A DNA stretch of 64,000 nucleotides from Stephania yunnanensis (GCA_039657365.1 CM077585.1:26561297-26625296); one strand, 5' to 3'; positions 37,480 through 49,822 are shown, counted from the first letter of the stretch. Program-made: numbers and translations. Notes: generated by a model not told the origin, from the letters alone.

Positions 37480-38571
37480 CTAATATCTGCTTGTAGCGCT
37501 CAAAGCATATGATACATTAGGTCGAGTGCATAGCATGGCATACATGACAGATCCAATATCTGATGCATATGGAATCTTATTCATACAGTCTCGCTCATCA
37601 TTTGTCTTAGGACAATGAATCTTGATGAGACTTATGCCATGAGACATTGGCAACAATCCTCTTTTAGAGTCTTGCAAACTAAACCTATTCAGCACCTTGT
37701 CTATGTAAGCACTCTGACTTAGACCGATTAGCCTCTTAGATCTATCCCTATAGATCCTTATCCCCAAGATATAGGCTGCATCTCTTAAGTCTTTCATTGA
37801 GAAACACTCCCCTAACCAAGACTTAACATTCTGCAATGTTGGGCTATCATTTCCAATGAGTAATATATCATCAACATACAGTACCAAAAAAATAACTACA
37901 CTCCCACTTACCTTCTTGTATACACAAGGCTCATCTTCGTTCCTAATAAAACCAAAATCTTTGATTGCTTCATCAAAACGAAGATTCAAACTCCGAGAAG
38001 TTTGCTTTAATCCATAAATAAATCTTTAAAGCTTGCATATCTTTCTAGAGTTCTTAGGATGTACCAAACCTTCAGGTTGTGTCCTATACACGTCTTCAAG
38101 CAGGTTTCCATTAAGAAATGTTGTTTTTACATCCATTTGCCATATCTCATAGTCATAATATGCAGCAATGACAATTAATATTCTTATGGATTTGAGTATA
38201 GCTACTCGCGAAAAAGTTTCATTATAATAAATACCTTGAGTCTCTTAGAAATCTTTTGCTACAAGTCTTGCTTTAAAAGTATGCACTTTTCCATCTATGT
38301 CAGTTTTCTTCTTGAAAACCCATTTACATCCAATGGTCTTACAGCCTTCAGGTAAATCAACCAAGGTCCAAACTTGGTTATCATACATAGATTGCATCTC
38401 AGAGTTCATGGCACTTAGCCATTTATCAAAGTCTGGTACAGATATGGCCTTCTGATAAGTGGTCGACTCATTTTGACCTATAAGAAAAACATCACGACTA
38501 TCAGTAATGAAAAATTGGAATCTATTTGGCTCATGTCTTACCCTACCAGATTTACGTGGGCCTTGTGTCAC
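37480..38571 (-). pseudogene. Copia-A reverse transcriptase (decayed)
   Basis: RVT_2-type reverse transcriptase in two open pieces. 38571-38245 covers the N-terminal fingers: NQVWTLVDLPEGCKTIGCKW, then FKARLVAKDF. 37989-37480 covers the palm and connection, with the catalytic YVDD at 37867-37878 and the following YILGIRIYRDRSKRLIGLSQ. Between them (about 38000-38240) the sequence is present but broken by stops, including the region normally reading TFLNG and YGLKQ. It cannot be translated as one protein. Confidence 0.88.
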
Positions 38572-38712
38572 TTGTGGAGGTTCAACTGGTTCATAACATT
38601 ATTAAACTTCCAATAGCGGTTCAGTGTTTATTTGTGATTCTTAAACTTCTTCAAGATTTATTTCTCTCCCACTAGTGTCTTTTGAAATAAACTATTTTTC
38701 CATAAAGGCACC

Positions 38713-39763
38713 TTACCGAGCAACAAACACTTTGTTCTCAGCGGGATTATAAAAGTAATATCCTTTTGTTTCCTTAGGATACCCCACAAATAAACACTTG
38801 TCAGATTTAGGTTTTAGTTTTTCTGAGACTTGTCGCTTTATGTAAGCCTCAAAACCCCAAATCTTAAGGAAAGAAAAACTATGTCTCTTCCTGTACCATA
38901 TCTCATATGGTGTTTTATCAACCGCTTTAGAAAGAACTCGATTTAGAGTGATAGCTAAAGTTTGTAATGCATAACCCAAAAAGATAATGGAAGAGCTGCA
39001 TAACTCATCATAGATCGAACCATATCTAATAAGGTTCGATTTCTCCTTTCAGAAACTCCATTCCATTATGGAGTTGTTGGTGGAGTCAATTGGGAGATAA
39101 TCCCACAATTTCTAAGACAATCATCAAATTCTTGGCTCAAATATTCACCACCTCGATCTGACCGAAGTGTTTTGATAGTTTTACCAAGTTGATTCTGCAC
39201 ATCATTTTGAAACGTTCGAAACATGTCTAATGATTCAACTTTATGTTTCATAAGATATATATAACATATATGCTGAAATCATCAGTAAATGTAATGAAGT
39301 ATTGATAACCTCCTCTAGCCATTGTATTTAGAGGATCGCATACATCAGTATGTATTAGACCCAATAAATCACTTGCCCTTTCAATGTGTCCAGTAAAGGG
39401 ACTTTTAGTCATCTTGCCTAGTAAACAAGATACGCACGTTTCATATGTTTCTAAATCAAATGAATCTTGAAGTCCATCTTTATGGAGCTTAGTTATGTGT
39501 TTCTCATTTATGTGTCCGAGACGACAATGCCAAAAATAGGTTTGATTCAAATCATTTGACTTGAATCTCTTTGTATTGATGTTAAAGACTGGAGTATCAG
39601 TGGACCTTTTCTTGCTTAGATTATAAAGACCATCACACAAATCAGCATTTGCATAAAATATGTCTTTACGAGAAATAGAACATCTATTATTCGCAATAAT
39701 AAAATCAAAACCATCCATATCCAAACATGAAATAGAAATGATGTTTCTGCTCAAGTCAAGCAC
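38713..39763 (-). pseudogene. Copia-A integrase with pre-integrase zinc finger (decayed)
   Basis: Gag-pre-integrase HHCC finger: HCRLGHINEKHITKL followed by CVSCLLGKM. Then the catalytic core: HTDVCDPLNTM (first Asp region), LRSDRGGEYLSQEF (second Asp) and, after a frameshift near 39064, a damaged third motif. The C-terminal part continues at 38979-38713 with TPYEIWY and LKIWGFEAYIKR, then KCLFVGYPKETKGY. Integrase inserts the cDNA into the host genome. Open pieces: 39763-39248, 39251-39066 and 38979-38713; each break is a small indel or stop. Confidence 0.87.
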
Positions 39764-39789
39764 AAAATAACAATTATTTAAAGTTAAAA

Positions 39790-39965
39790 TAAGTCCACTA
39801 GTAAGACTAAGTCATATGATCCAACAGCCAGGGCTGCAACTTTTGCTCCATTCCCTACGTAGAGGATGACTTCTCCTTTTTTCAACTTTATACTTTTGGT
39901 GAGTCCCTGCACATATATACAAATGTGAGATCCATATCCGGTATCTAATACCAAGGAATCACTAG
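39790..39965 (-). pseudogene. Copia-A aspartic protease (decayed)
   Basis: Minus-strand LVLDTGYGSHIC contains the retropepsin active-site triad DTG (39937-39945), followed by a plausible protease body up to about 39790. It is in the same frame as the zinc knuckle at 40051-40092 but not in the main gag frame, and it runs into stops before the integrase. Confidence 0.75.
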
Positions 39966-39968
39966 TAG

Positions 39969-40871
39969 CTAAATTAATTTCAATAACATAAATACCTGTA
40001 GTGGTAGTCGCACTACCCTTTTTCTTCGATATATTTTCCAGATAGAGTTTGCAATTTCTGAACCAATGTCCAGGTGCATGACAGAAATGACAATTTCCTT
40101 CCTTTTCTTTTGGGTGTTTGAAGCAGGAATAGGCTGGGGCTTGACTTGTTCCACAGGCTTTGCGACAGGTGCAGCAGCAGCCTTAGCAACTTTAGCCTTG
40201 CTTTTGCCTTTCTTCTTCATTCCCTTTCCCTTTTGGACCATCAACACATTACTAGAGGGTTTCTTGATATTTTGTTCAGCTGTTTTGAGCATCAAATGCA
40301 ACTCTGAAATTGATTTCTCCATATTATTCATATTGTATTTCATCACAAATTGTGAGTAACTCTCTGGTAATGAATTCAGGATTAAATCCGTAGCCAACTC
40401 TTGGCTTATGGGAAATCCAAGTCTATCAAGTTAGTTAACATATCCCTTCATCTTCAGAACATGAGGACTAACTGACGCACCCTCAGTCATCTTGCAAGAA
40501 TGTTGGTTCTTGACTGTTTCGAACCTTTCCTGTCTAACTTTATGTTGGAACATTTCCTTCAGCGTTACTGCCATGTCGTAGGCTTCCATTAGTTCCACGT
40601 CCTTCTAAAGTTCAAGAACCATAATTGCCAACATAATACATGCAACATTAGTAGAATCATTGACATGCTTATTATGTGCATCCTTCACAGCTTTCGTAGC
40701 ATTGGCTGGTGGGTCCTTAGGGATAGGAGCATCCAAGACATACAACTTGCGTTCATGCTTGAGAACTATTCTCAATTTTCTGAACCACTCAAGAAAGTTA
40801 GTCCCATATAGCTTATCCTTCTCAAGGATGGATCACAGTGACAGGGGATTCTTGTTACTTGAAGAGGCCAT
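39969..40871 (-). pseudogene. Copia-A gag (decayed)
   Basis: The start codon at 40871-40869 gives MASSSNKNPLSL and then an in-frame TGA at codon 13. Further in-frame stops are TAG at codon 89 (40605-40607) and TAA at codon 147 (40431-40433). Typical Copia gag features remain: LYGTNFLEWFRKLR near the N-terminus, the ESYSQFVMKYNMN stretch, and a lysine-rich linker. A frameshift near 40095 separates it from the CCHC zinc knuckle CHFCHAPGHWFRNC at 40051-40092, which binds RNA in the particle. Confidence 0.85.
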
Positions 40872-42227
40872 TGATCTATAATAAATATTATGCAAAGTCT
40901 ATTTTAGTATAGAGGAATAGACTCCTACTAAATTAACGACCCTCCTAAAACATATTATTTATTTAGGGGACTAAAATCCATATTTCACCTAATTCTATGA
41001 CACCTATAGCATGAAACACATAACTAGATTATTTAGGTAGGTATCAGTTACCAATTACATCTTATGTAATTTTAAATACTTTTATGAGATACGGAACATT
41101 TTATGTCTTAGCATGTTTTTTATCTCATCATGTGCCTAAAGCTCAAAACTATTTTGATAGCTTTATTAAGTTGGACCATTTTAAACATTTAGGTAACTCT
41201 TACCCAACTTGTCTCACCAAGATAACACAATACACCCAGCTATGGCTGAAACTATATTAGTGTAATCGAGGCCTTGACAAGTGTTTAAAATGGATGGCAC
41301 GAGACTTAAAATTTAATAGAGGGATTTTATTCAGTTTTAGTGATTTTATGTAAATAATGAAATATCATATATTTTATTGATTTGTTCAATCACTAGACTT
41401 TTTTTAAGAGACAAATTTCAATTCCAAAAATTAAAATTCGCTATAGAAAATCATATTTTTCGCTGATTTTATTATCCTAAATTAACCCCTTAATTTATCC
41501 AAAATTAAGTCAATTAAAACATTTTAATTAACTCGGGCCCGCATCTAACTAATCATCTTATCCTAGTCCAATTAGGACTTAAGATATTTGAATCCTAGCA
41601 TATAATCAATAACAAAATTCTCGATATTTATCTCCTATCCAATAGGGATAACGAAACTGATTTTGCTAATATCTCCTAATCTAATTTGTTATCTATCACT
41701 TATCAAATAGAAATTTCATAACAGAATAGATATAACAAGATAAATAAATAATTCTGAAAAATAATTATTTGCAATTTCGGTCCTCATCCAAATAATCACA
41801 AATATGTAATTGAATCATGAACTACTATCCCAATCGAACCTAATCATATTAGTTTCGAATTAATATTAAGATTTATGCAATTTAAGAAACTTAAAACAAT
41901 GTAACCTAAATATGCGTACTGAATTACGGAGATTTCATTTATGCATTAATACACGAAAAAATAAAGATTATAACTAACATGGTTACTAGCATGTACGAAA
42001 CTGATTTCATTAAAATTATTCGAATTAACCTAACATGGTTACTAGCATGTACGAAACTGATTTCAATTACATCACGAATATATGTATCACATACGCAAAA
42101 CAAGATAATAAATCTCACAAAAACTTCTGTTTATCACATATACATCAACTATTAACATGCTTTCAATAATATATCATTTATATATCAGAATAAAACATGC
42201 AATGAATTTAATGGAATTGAACTCGAA
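40872..42227 (-). other. Copia-A untranslated leader
   Basis: 1.36 kb between primer site and gag with no open frame, AT-rich. Contains a 36-base direct repeat (41974-42009 and 42030-42065, starting CTAACATGGTTACTAGCATG), identical in both copies by eye. Confidence 0.7.
41974..42065. repeat. 36-base direct repeat in the Copia-A leader
   Basis: Copies at 41974-42009 and 42030-42065 with a 20-base spacer. Identity is complete, so this duplication is young compared with the decay of the coding region. Confidence 0.9.
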
Positions 42228-42240
42228 GGCTCTGATACCA
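42228..42240 (-). other. Copia-A primer-binding site
   Basis: Minus strand TGGTATCAGAGCC, complementary to the 3' end of initiator Met tRNA, one base inside the 5' LTR. It is intact. Confidence 0.92.
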
Positions 42241-42241
42241 C

Positions 42242-43625
42242 TGTTGAGTTTTGGGGTTCATACACAGCGGAGATTACAAAACAATTTTGACAAAAACCAC
42301 AACAGGATCTAAATCTGATTCCATTAAAAATGTTTAAACCACGAAAACTTAATCATACCTCCGTCGCAATATACCTTTCTGAAGGTTAATCGATCTCTAA
42401 GGTGCAGCCAACGATAAACGCCCTATACTAGCAGTCCACACGCGAACAGTGGCCGAGATTCGAAGTGCTAGCTTTAAGAGAATACCAAGCCTTTTTGTTT
42501 CTCTCCAAAATGATCTAGAGCGTACCAGAAAACCCTAATTAGTTTCTGACGAAAATAGAGTTTTGGCCCTTAATCTTTCATATGTGTGTTCTAACTTAAA
42601 GCGTCTATTTATACAACCCTTGTATATAGACGCTTAAGTAAATTACACATATACTCATACTTAAAGAAGTATAAGTGTAGTACACCACAAGGACGTTTCT
42701 ATCATGAATTTTATCATATCAGATTCATTTTTCTGAACCATCTTAAAATCTCGCAAAATCATTCTTAGTGTGCGACTCAATAGGCTCATATAACGTTGGC
42801 AGTGTACCAAAACACAATTTGGTATACAAGTCATAAGTGGCCTCTAGCAAGACATTATGACTACCTAAGTTGTACGAATATCAAATCGATACAACCAAAT
42901 CAATAGTGTATATAACATCCTTTTGTCACACGATATCCTTTTGATCAAACGTAAGGCATGGAATTGTCATCCAACATGTTCGATCGTACTAGTCTCGATC
43001 TCTAGGCAGACTGAAAACATCCAAGTGACATTGATCAATATCTATTCACTTAGACTGGGCCTTTTAACAGTCTAACACATCGAGGGATCTACTAGATATC
43101 TCTCTTTATATGAGAGGGACAAATTCTATCTGGATTACACAATTTCATCACATTGCTCACACAGTAACCAATCACAACTTTTATAATTGTACGGTTAAAG
43201 ACAACGTTTGATTGTGTTAAATCAATGTGTTCATAATGTTGAAGTCTCTAGTAATCTCAAGTCAAAGGACTGAAAAATATACATATCATGAAAAACAACT
43301 ATGACTTAATCTATATGATGTTCTCATAGCGGGTCAGTCCAGTACTTTGTTCCCCAACAAGTACTCGTGATCTTGATTCGTATCCCTATACGTATAATCA
43401 TCATATGATCATCAATTAAGACTCGCACTAGTATTAATTCATTATAGTTCCCAGTATAATGATCGACTAGGGACATTTAGGATATTTTTGTAAATACCCA
43501 TGGATCTTATTATAATGTATACATGCAAATTAATTTTAATAAACAACAAATGAAATCCTCTATTTTATTAACTAAAAGTATTCATAAAGACGGTTAATGG
43601 ATTAACCAAGGGCATATGATCAACA
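42242..43625 (-). repeat. Copia-A 5' LTR
   Basis: 1384 bp, starting TGTTGAG and ending TCAACA on the plus strand (short terminal inverted repeats). The outer ~20 bases differ from the other copies (ATATGATCAACA against CATGCCCCAACA). Confidence 0.9.
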
Positions 43626-44610
43626 GGTCATTAGTCATTATAAGTTGGCATATTTTGGTATGTAGTGAATTTGTTTCTACTTCTGAACGAAATCAAATTA
43701 TTTACTAAATCTATAACGGTTGTTATTCAGGCGTATTTAGTAATTAATGGCCCGTTAATGATGGTTGGGATGACACATATCCTAAGGAGCATTAATCACG
43801 TAGAGTGTTCATCCATCTGGTAGAGCACACCCACTGTGACAGCCTTTCCCTTAATCTTGGGCATTATCCGATCTAATCCCGTCATTAAGCCTTAACCCCA
43901 GCCACGTAGAACTTAATAATGTATTAGTTAATCTTTCTAATAAACCTTGCACCATGCTCTTGACAAAATAGTATTTCAGAGTTAACTAAAAGTTTTATAC
44001 AATTTAAAATTATTCATTTGAAGTCTGAAGAAATTAGCGAAAGTCATTCATATAGAACCTAAGTGTGGAAAGCAGGAAACAAAAATCGCATGCATATATA
44101 ACAAAATGGTGATAACTATATATCAACATGTGTTTGGTCAGTATACTATCTCATAACCCACAGTATACATCCTCAAAAGTGTATGAAAGACATATATATA
44201 TAAGTAATACAACAAAACTATAAACCTATAACAAAGGTAGCAGCTCTCCACAGGCTCAAAAATAGTTGTCGTTCTTCACTTTACTCAGTCTGCTACTCGA
44301 TGGATCTGCATCCACCATCATAAAAAGGACTGTAAGTACAATATTGTAGAAAGTAACACTGAGAGACATTCATCCACATTTCCAAGCACGAAAAGAGATA
44401 CATTTCATAATACATACATTTATTATACAATATTAAATATAGATACATAAACAAATTATCTAACAATATAACATGAATGAACTATTCCAATGAACCACAC
44501 ATATTAAATTATGTACCTAACACATTAGCCTAGTAATACCATATTGATCACATAGACTTTGGGTATTGATCACATAGGCCTTGGGTAGTCACTTATCATT
44601 AGGCATTCTC

Positions 44611-45010
44611 CTTATTAGTTGTGAAACATGGGATATCGACCTCACGCAATAGGTCTACACGCATAGTACTTCAGTATTACCCTTATTGGTCACTACTTAT
44701 CATTTGACATTCTCTTGATTATTAGTTATGAAAAATGACATATCGACTGATTATTAGTTGTGAAATACGGCATATCGACCTCATGTAATTGGTCCGCACA
44801 CATAGTACTTCAATATTACCCTTATTGGTCGTCGCTTGATCATTTCACACATTGGCCTAGATATTACCCTTCAAGTAATAGCTTATGTAGCAGTGCACGT
44901 AGGTATTATCCTTATTAGTTGTGAAACACAACTTATCGACCTTATGTAATATGTCAGTACACATAGTACTTCGGTATTACCTTAATTGGTAACCGCTTAA
45001 TCATTTCATC
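44611..45010. repeat. Minisatellite-like tandem repeat inside the LTR
   Basis: Three full units beginning TTATTAGTTGTGAAAYA at 44611, 44750 and 44911, each running through ATATCGACCTCA, CATAGTACTTC and TATTACC to TTATTGGT. A partial fourth unit lies at about 44720-44748. Unit core is about 95-100 bases with spacers of varied length. Confidence 0.8.
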
Positions 45011-45458
45011 AACATTATATAATAGGTACCTGACACTAACTAATCAGTATACCGACATCCCTGTGTCTCATACCCCGTAAGCCGCGTATACCCAAACCAC
45101 ATCATAAACTTAAATACACATATTCTAATTTAACAATAATCACATAATAAGATAAAACACACCAATCATAGCACTAAAAATTCAGCAAGCCAAATAGTTC
45201 AGTCGAGCAATAATGAAAGAATGAAATGGAAAGAAACATCTCAATTACTTTACTTACCTCTACACATATTTCCTAACTAATTCGACCTCGAAACACCTCG
45301 AAACACATACCTAAACCTCTGAGACTACTCCTTAGGCTCCTAGTACCATTAGATGAGTTTTATAACATGTTTAGACCCTCAGTTAGGGTGTTAAACTTGT
45401 TTAAGGTGTTTAAATTCTAGTTAGGAAATTTAAGATTTTATGATGTTAGGGCACCAAG

Positions 45459-45570
45459 AGCGCTAGGTGTAATGTCTAGCATGCTAATGACCTCATTAGC
45501 GCACTAGTCAACCTTATTAGCGCGCTACACACGGGTAGCGCACTAGCAAGCACACTTAATGCATTAATTG
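45459..45570. repeat. AGCGCGCTA palindrome array in the reverse LTR
   Basis: Six related palindromes (GAGCGCTAG, TAGCATGCTAA, TTAGCGCACTA, TTAGCGCGCTA, TAGCGCACTAG and the decayed TTAATGCATTAA) spaced 18-25 bases. Counterpart of 16212-16285. Confidence 0.8.
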
Positions 45571-46278
45571 TACGAAAACTCAAAATTATGTACTTTAAAT
45601 TTTTGAGTTTTCTCCACATATTGCTAAGTACAACACCTTGGGATCTCTTATACTACACCTTCAGAGATCCTAAAACACCCACAACAATAGCCATATTCAA
45701 ATTATATCGAAGATTCATTAACTAATCATAAAGCTAATAGTTTAGTTAAGCTCACCAAGCTGTTGAATACTCCTAGCTTGATCAACACCTTCAAATCACC
45801 AACTAATCTTCATTACCTTGCTAACTGTCTCTAATCTTCTTCTCCATTTTTCTTCTGTATCAAGTTTTCAATTGAAATGAAATGAAATGGTTTGTAGGTG
45901 TTAATCTTTCCAATTTTATATATATGAATGGGATAAGGTTGATTTATAGCCATGAATCTCCATGCACACATGTATCTCAAAAAAATTCAATGGTTTGCAC
46001 CTTGCCACAATTACCACTAACTTTCCACTATCTCCATTTAGCTAACACGACTTGCAACTCAATTGGTCTCTTGATGTGTCAACACTTATCTCAAAGAACA
46101 TCAAGTGGTTATTGTTTTAACTTGTTAGCTTAGGTACATTTATTGTAAATCAACTATAGCTTTATCAAATTAAACTATTTAATCCACATCAACTTAAATT
46201 AGCTTACCACCTCGACCCCGATCCCACTCCGACACGCATATTAAGACGTGTCCCTGCTCATGTCACGACCTCTATACA

Positions 46279-46590
46279 TAGTATTAATGTTCCATTTTTA
46301 ACCACTTTTCATCCAGCATTCATTTCAAAGTTCTTTTCCATTTCATTCAAATTTCAAAAATGCCCCGAAGAGATCATCAACATTGAATGACTCAAGTCCT
46401 CTTATGAAATAAAGTTTATTAGTCTTCAAAGTCGACAAAGAGTTTGCATCTCATTTATCCATGTTTGATCAAGATAATTTATTCAAACCTTTATTAATGT
46501 TCCATTTTTTCAACCATTTCTTGTTCTATTTCAAAGCCCCAGTGTCTTTCATGCCTCAATCCATGCAAGATAATTTATTCAAACCTTTAA
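46279..46590. repeat. Short direct repeats
   Basis: ATTAATGTTCCATTTTT with about 30 following similar bases occurs at 46280 and 46493. CAAGATAATTTATTCAAACC occurs at about 46469 and 46565. Confidence 0.7.
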
Positions 46591-48419
46591 AACCTCTAAG
46601 TTTCGAGATCATGTCTTTCTTTCGACACCATTACGAACCATTGTGGTTCGTCCAAAGGCGACTTTGAGTACTACCACATTTATGCATCTGTTATGGAATA
46701 CGGGTTCATTCTAGAAAAAGCCATGGCACAAATTTATAGTAAGAAAGAAACTCCCCCAAGGTTCAAGCCTAACATGAAGACTTAACCCCTGATGCCTCTC
46801 TTCTCCATAATTTTATCACTTACACCCTCCTCTCTCGAGAGAGCAATCACGCCTCTATACTGAAAATAAACCTTTTCCTCATCTGGTGCCTTCTAAATAG
46901 AAAAAGTAGTTGATTTATCCCACTTTATCTACTGCCATCTTCTTAACGAATGTACAAACGTACAAGCTCTTTTGCTATATGGGACTCTATTGACCAAATT
47001 ATTCCATACATACCTAAAAGAAGTTTGTGCCTCTGAGATTGACATGAAGAAGCCGACTACCAATGAAAATTGTTTGAAACCAATTTGATACTAGTGGGAT
47101 TTGTTTAGAATGATGCTTAGAAGAAGTGGGTAACCAAAGATGAGAAAATGAATGAAAATAAGATTAATGTTAAGGATGGTGCCTCTCAGTTTGTAAGTGC
47201 CCCTTCATGATAAGGTCAAAGAAAAAGACAATTCTGGTGGTGCAAGTAGTAAGTCGAAAGGGGAGAACAAGAAAAGGGTGAACAAGAAGATGAACAGACT
47301 GAGGAAAATGGCTCGTCTGATAGTGACGATGGTGAAGGAGACATCAACGATGGGGATGATGATGCTAGCGAGGAAGATAATAATCATGGGCAAAGTTCTT
47401 TCGATGACGAGGATAGGGGAGATGATGGGGATGATGACTATGTCCTATATGGGAAGACATAGTATGATTATATGGAGGGAGTAGTGGATAAAGATGTGGG
47501 TTTAGTTCTATCTACCACCGAAGAGGAAGGATTTGAGCATGCTCTTGTTGAGCAAGCATGCATTGAGCATGCTAGAACATAACAAGTATGTGTAGTTCCA
47601 ATTGATCAGCAACATGAAATGCAAGATGTTGAAACAATCATTAAAGAGGAACATGTGGTTGTTGTTGTTGCTACTGCAGCCAAGGGAACAAATGAGGTAG
47701 GTAAGGAAGATGAAGATGAGGATGAGGTTGGTCTATCGAATGCTACTTGGGGAGCAGATGGAGCGGGGCCATCAGATTTTATTGGCGGATCAAATGGGGT
47801 GGACCCATCACAACCATGTGTATATTTTTTGCTAAGTACAATACAATGGATGACTAATAAATTCTTGGACATCTTGATAATAGGCGAACACCATAATCGG
47901 GACTCTTGATTCTTTCATGCACTACGTGGATGATAGGCTTGACCACGTCGAGAGATAGTTAGAAGCAATGGCCCCATCGTTGGACATGATACATCAATAA
48001 AATGGAAGGCATGTATTCTTTTTGCCAACTAACCCAATGTTATGCCTTTCCCTGATTTATTGTCAATTGTGGTTAATCTTTGCTAAGAATATACTGATAT
48101 TTTTTCTAGGTTGAGGAGGACTGAAGACTTGATAGGACAAACTAGACCAGACATTAGTGAGGTGTTGCACAAGCTTCAAACAGAGTTCAATGTCATGAAG
48201 AACAGGGCAAACGATGTGGTCTACAAGACGAACATTTCAATGATGATCTTTCATGAGTTCGTCGACCATTTCAGCCCAATGATTGATAGTTACGCGATGT
48301 CCTTGGTAAAGTGCGAGAGGGGCAAGGAACTCAAGCAAAAGTACAAGGTCAATCATGTAGACCTAGACAAACGACAAAGTGATTACGCACCCCCTTACCC
48401 ACAATCGCTCCTGAAGTAA
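46360..48419 (+). pseudogene. Decayed coding region with acidic segment, unrecognised
   Basis: Several plus-strand pieces look like one broken gene. Near 46653 a frame reads GDFEYYHIYASVMEYGF, then KAMAQIYSKKETPPRFKP. About 46780-46990 gives ASLLHNFITYTLLSRES and FAIWDSIDQIIP. From about 47230 to 47461 a frame without ATG is strongly acidic (EDEQTEENGSSDSDDGEGD, later SFDDEDRGDDGDDDY). 48111-48419 is open for 102 codons (MRRTEDLIGQTRPDISEVL) and may be a last exon, since TTTTTTCTAG precedes it. The layout recalls plant retroelement-associated proteins with a helical domain and acidic tail, but I cannot name the family. Confidence 0.35.
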
Positions 48420-49110
48420 TTCTCTCTTAAAGGGTTATGATAAATAATAGTGTTTTATTATCTTTTTTGGTACAATTTTATGGATGACTGTAGTAATCTT
48501 TTTAAAAATTTGCATACCATTCACACGTCTTTGGTATATATTTAATATCGTATACATATGTGTTTATTATTTCTTATGGTTGTCAATAGCACATGCAAAC
48601 ATATTTTTCCACTGTTTAATTCCTTATACATACATGTTTAATTATTGCTTATAATTGTATAGTATACACATATCCTCATCCACCTAAATATATTTTACTT
48701 ATACATGCATGCTTGTTGATTATTTTAGTGCTTATTTCTTATGCAAGGATGGGATGGGATACAAATCATGATTCAATTAGACCATGTTTGAGCATATGCT
48801 CAAATAGAGCATACAAAGCATTGCTCAACATGTTCAATTAACTAGTTTAGCCCAAGTTATGCAAATAACCATGTCATAACCACTACCATTAACATATTCC
48901 AAAAACTAAAATGTACCATAGCATAAAGATAGGGACTTCCAAAGCAAAATGAAGTTTATGCAAGGCATAGACTACTACCAAACAACAAAAATACTAATAA
49001 ACTATCTACCAAAATAACATACCGATAACTTCCTCCTCAACTACCCTTGTTTTAAGTGGTGTGGACGTAAACCACCTCAATTGACTACGTCATGTCCTCC
49101 CTGAAACCAA
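48420..49110. other. AT-rich spacer without gene
   Basis: No open frame above 60 codons, and no repeat or terminal structure recognised. Confidence 0.45.
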
Positions 49111-49129
49111 CCATTATTTCCATAAGCTC

Positions 49130-49380
49130 TAATAGCTTTTAGACCATCTCGCTTGAAGGACCGCTAACCTCATTTCATTGTTTTAGTAGTATATTATGCA
49201 GCCTCTTTGTTGGCTTTCTAGCCCACAAGAACAAGTTGCAGTGATCGTTGGAGCATCGAAAGAAGTATCGGCCCTTGTTAAGGCTTTTCTTTTTCACTTT
49301 CTATGAGGACGATAACACCTTCATCATATCAGTAACACAATTTTTCTTTCACGCGGTCATAAAAGGAGTGGCTCTCTGCT
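49130..49380 (-). pseudogene. GRF-type zinc-finger fragment
   Basis: Minus strand 49273-49223 reads GRYFFRCSNDHCNLFLW, which matches the second half of the GRF zinc finger (GR.F..C....C.FF.W), found in nucleic-acid-binding proteins and in many small plant transposon-associated proteins. The first half (Cys-x-Cys with a SHSFYD-like stretch) may be present near 49370 in another frame. Stops flank it, so it is a relic. Confidence 0.4.
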
Positions 49381-49822
49381 CCACAAAGGCAACATGGCAC
49401 ACTTACTCTTTCCATCTTCTACGTGCTTCAGCTTCAGAAGGAAGATGGTGAATTTGATGAAGAATAGCTGATAGAGTCCAATGGAATAAAGAATCTCAAC
49501 ATTTATGAACTGAATCTCATTTAATTCATAATTTGACAAAAAACAAATTTCTTGTTGGTTGAGGGACTTAAATTAGATCTTTCACTTTCATCGAGGGACC
49601 GTATCTCGTCCCTTTTATTGACACAAACAAGCTTACATGGTGAGGTGTCCCATGAGGTGAAGTGAGGTAGTGCAACACCTCAGCCGTGTGAGCTGACCAT
49701 TTCTACAAATCGTGTTAGTAAAACATTTCCATATATTAAACGGTACATGCAGTGCAAAAATTTAGAGTTTTTTTTTTTAATTTCAACCACTTAATACCCA
49801 AACTTAATCAATTAGTTTGGGA
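49381..49822. other. Spacer without gene
   Basis: Nothing recognised except an A/T-rich run near 49770. A GAGGTG...CACCTC inverted pair lies at about 49640-49690. Confidence 0.4.

Larger units (their letters stand above)
35488..43625 (-). mobile_element. Copia-A: complete but decayed Copia retrotransposon
   Basis: Two 1.38-kb LTRs in direct orientation, primer site next to the right LTR and polypurine tract next to the left LTR, so the element reads on the minus strand. Inside, in order, are gag, protease, integrase, reverse transcriptase and RNase H: the Copia order. Flanks GGCCA (35483-35487) and GGTCA (43626-43630) fit a 5-bp target duplication with one change. The RT style (ARLVAKDF, YVDDILLIGND) and the long LTR suggest the Tork/Angela group; this is inference. 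Stops and frameshifts occur in every gene. A third LTR of the family is at 1-1266. Confidence 0.9.
43835..46265 (-). repeat. Gypsy-type LTR, reverse orientation
   Basis: Starts TGTGACAGCC and is collinear, in reverse complement, with the solo LTR at 15288-17724: both share the AGCGCGCTA array, the CTATAGTTGATTT stretch and the CCACGTAG / ACTACGTATTAG-type end region. The right boundary near 46265 (CTCATGTCA) lacks the outer bases of the relative, so this copy is probably truncated; no target duplication was found. It carries its own tandem repeat (44611-45010) not seen in the relative. Confidence 0.7.

Noticed and set aside
44100..45010. Regularly spaced repeats considered as a CRISPR array
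   Set aside because: Units are ~100 bases, imperfect, inside an LTR of a eukaryotic element, with no cas genes.
47197..47484. 95-codon Met/Lys-rich frame as a gene
   Set aside because: It is the off-frame shadow of the acidic Asp/Glu frame on the same strand.
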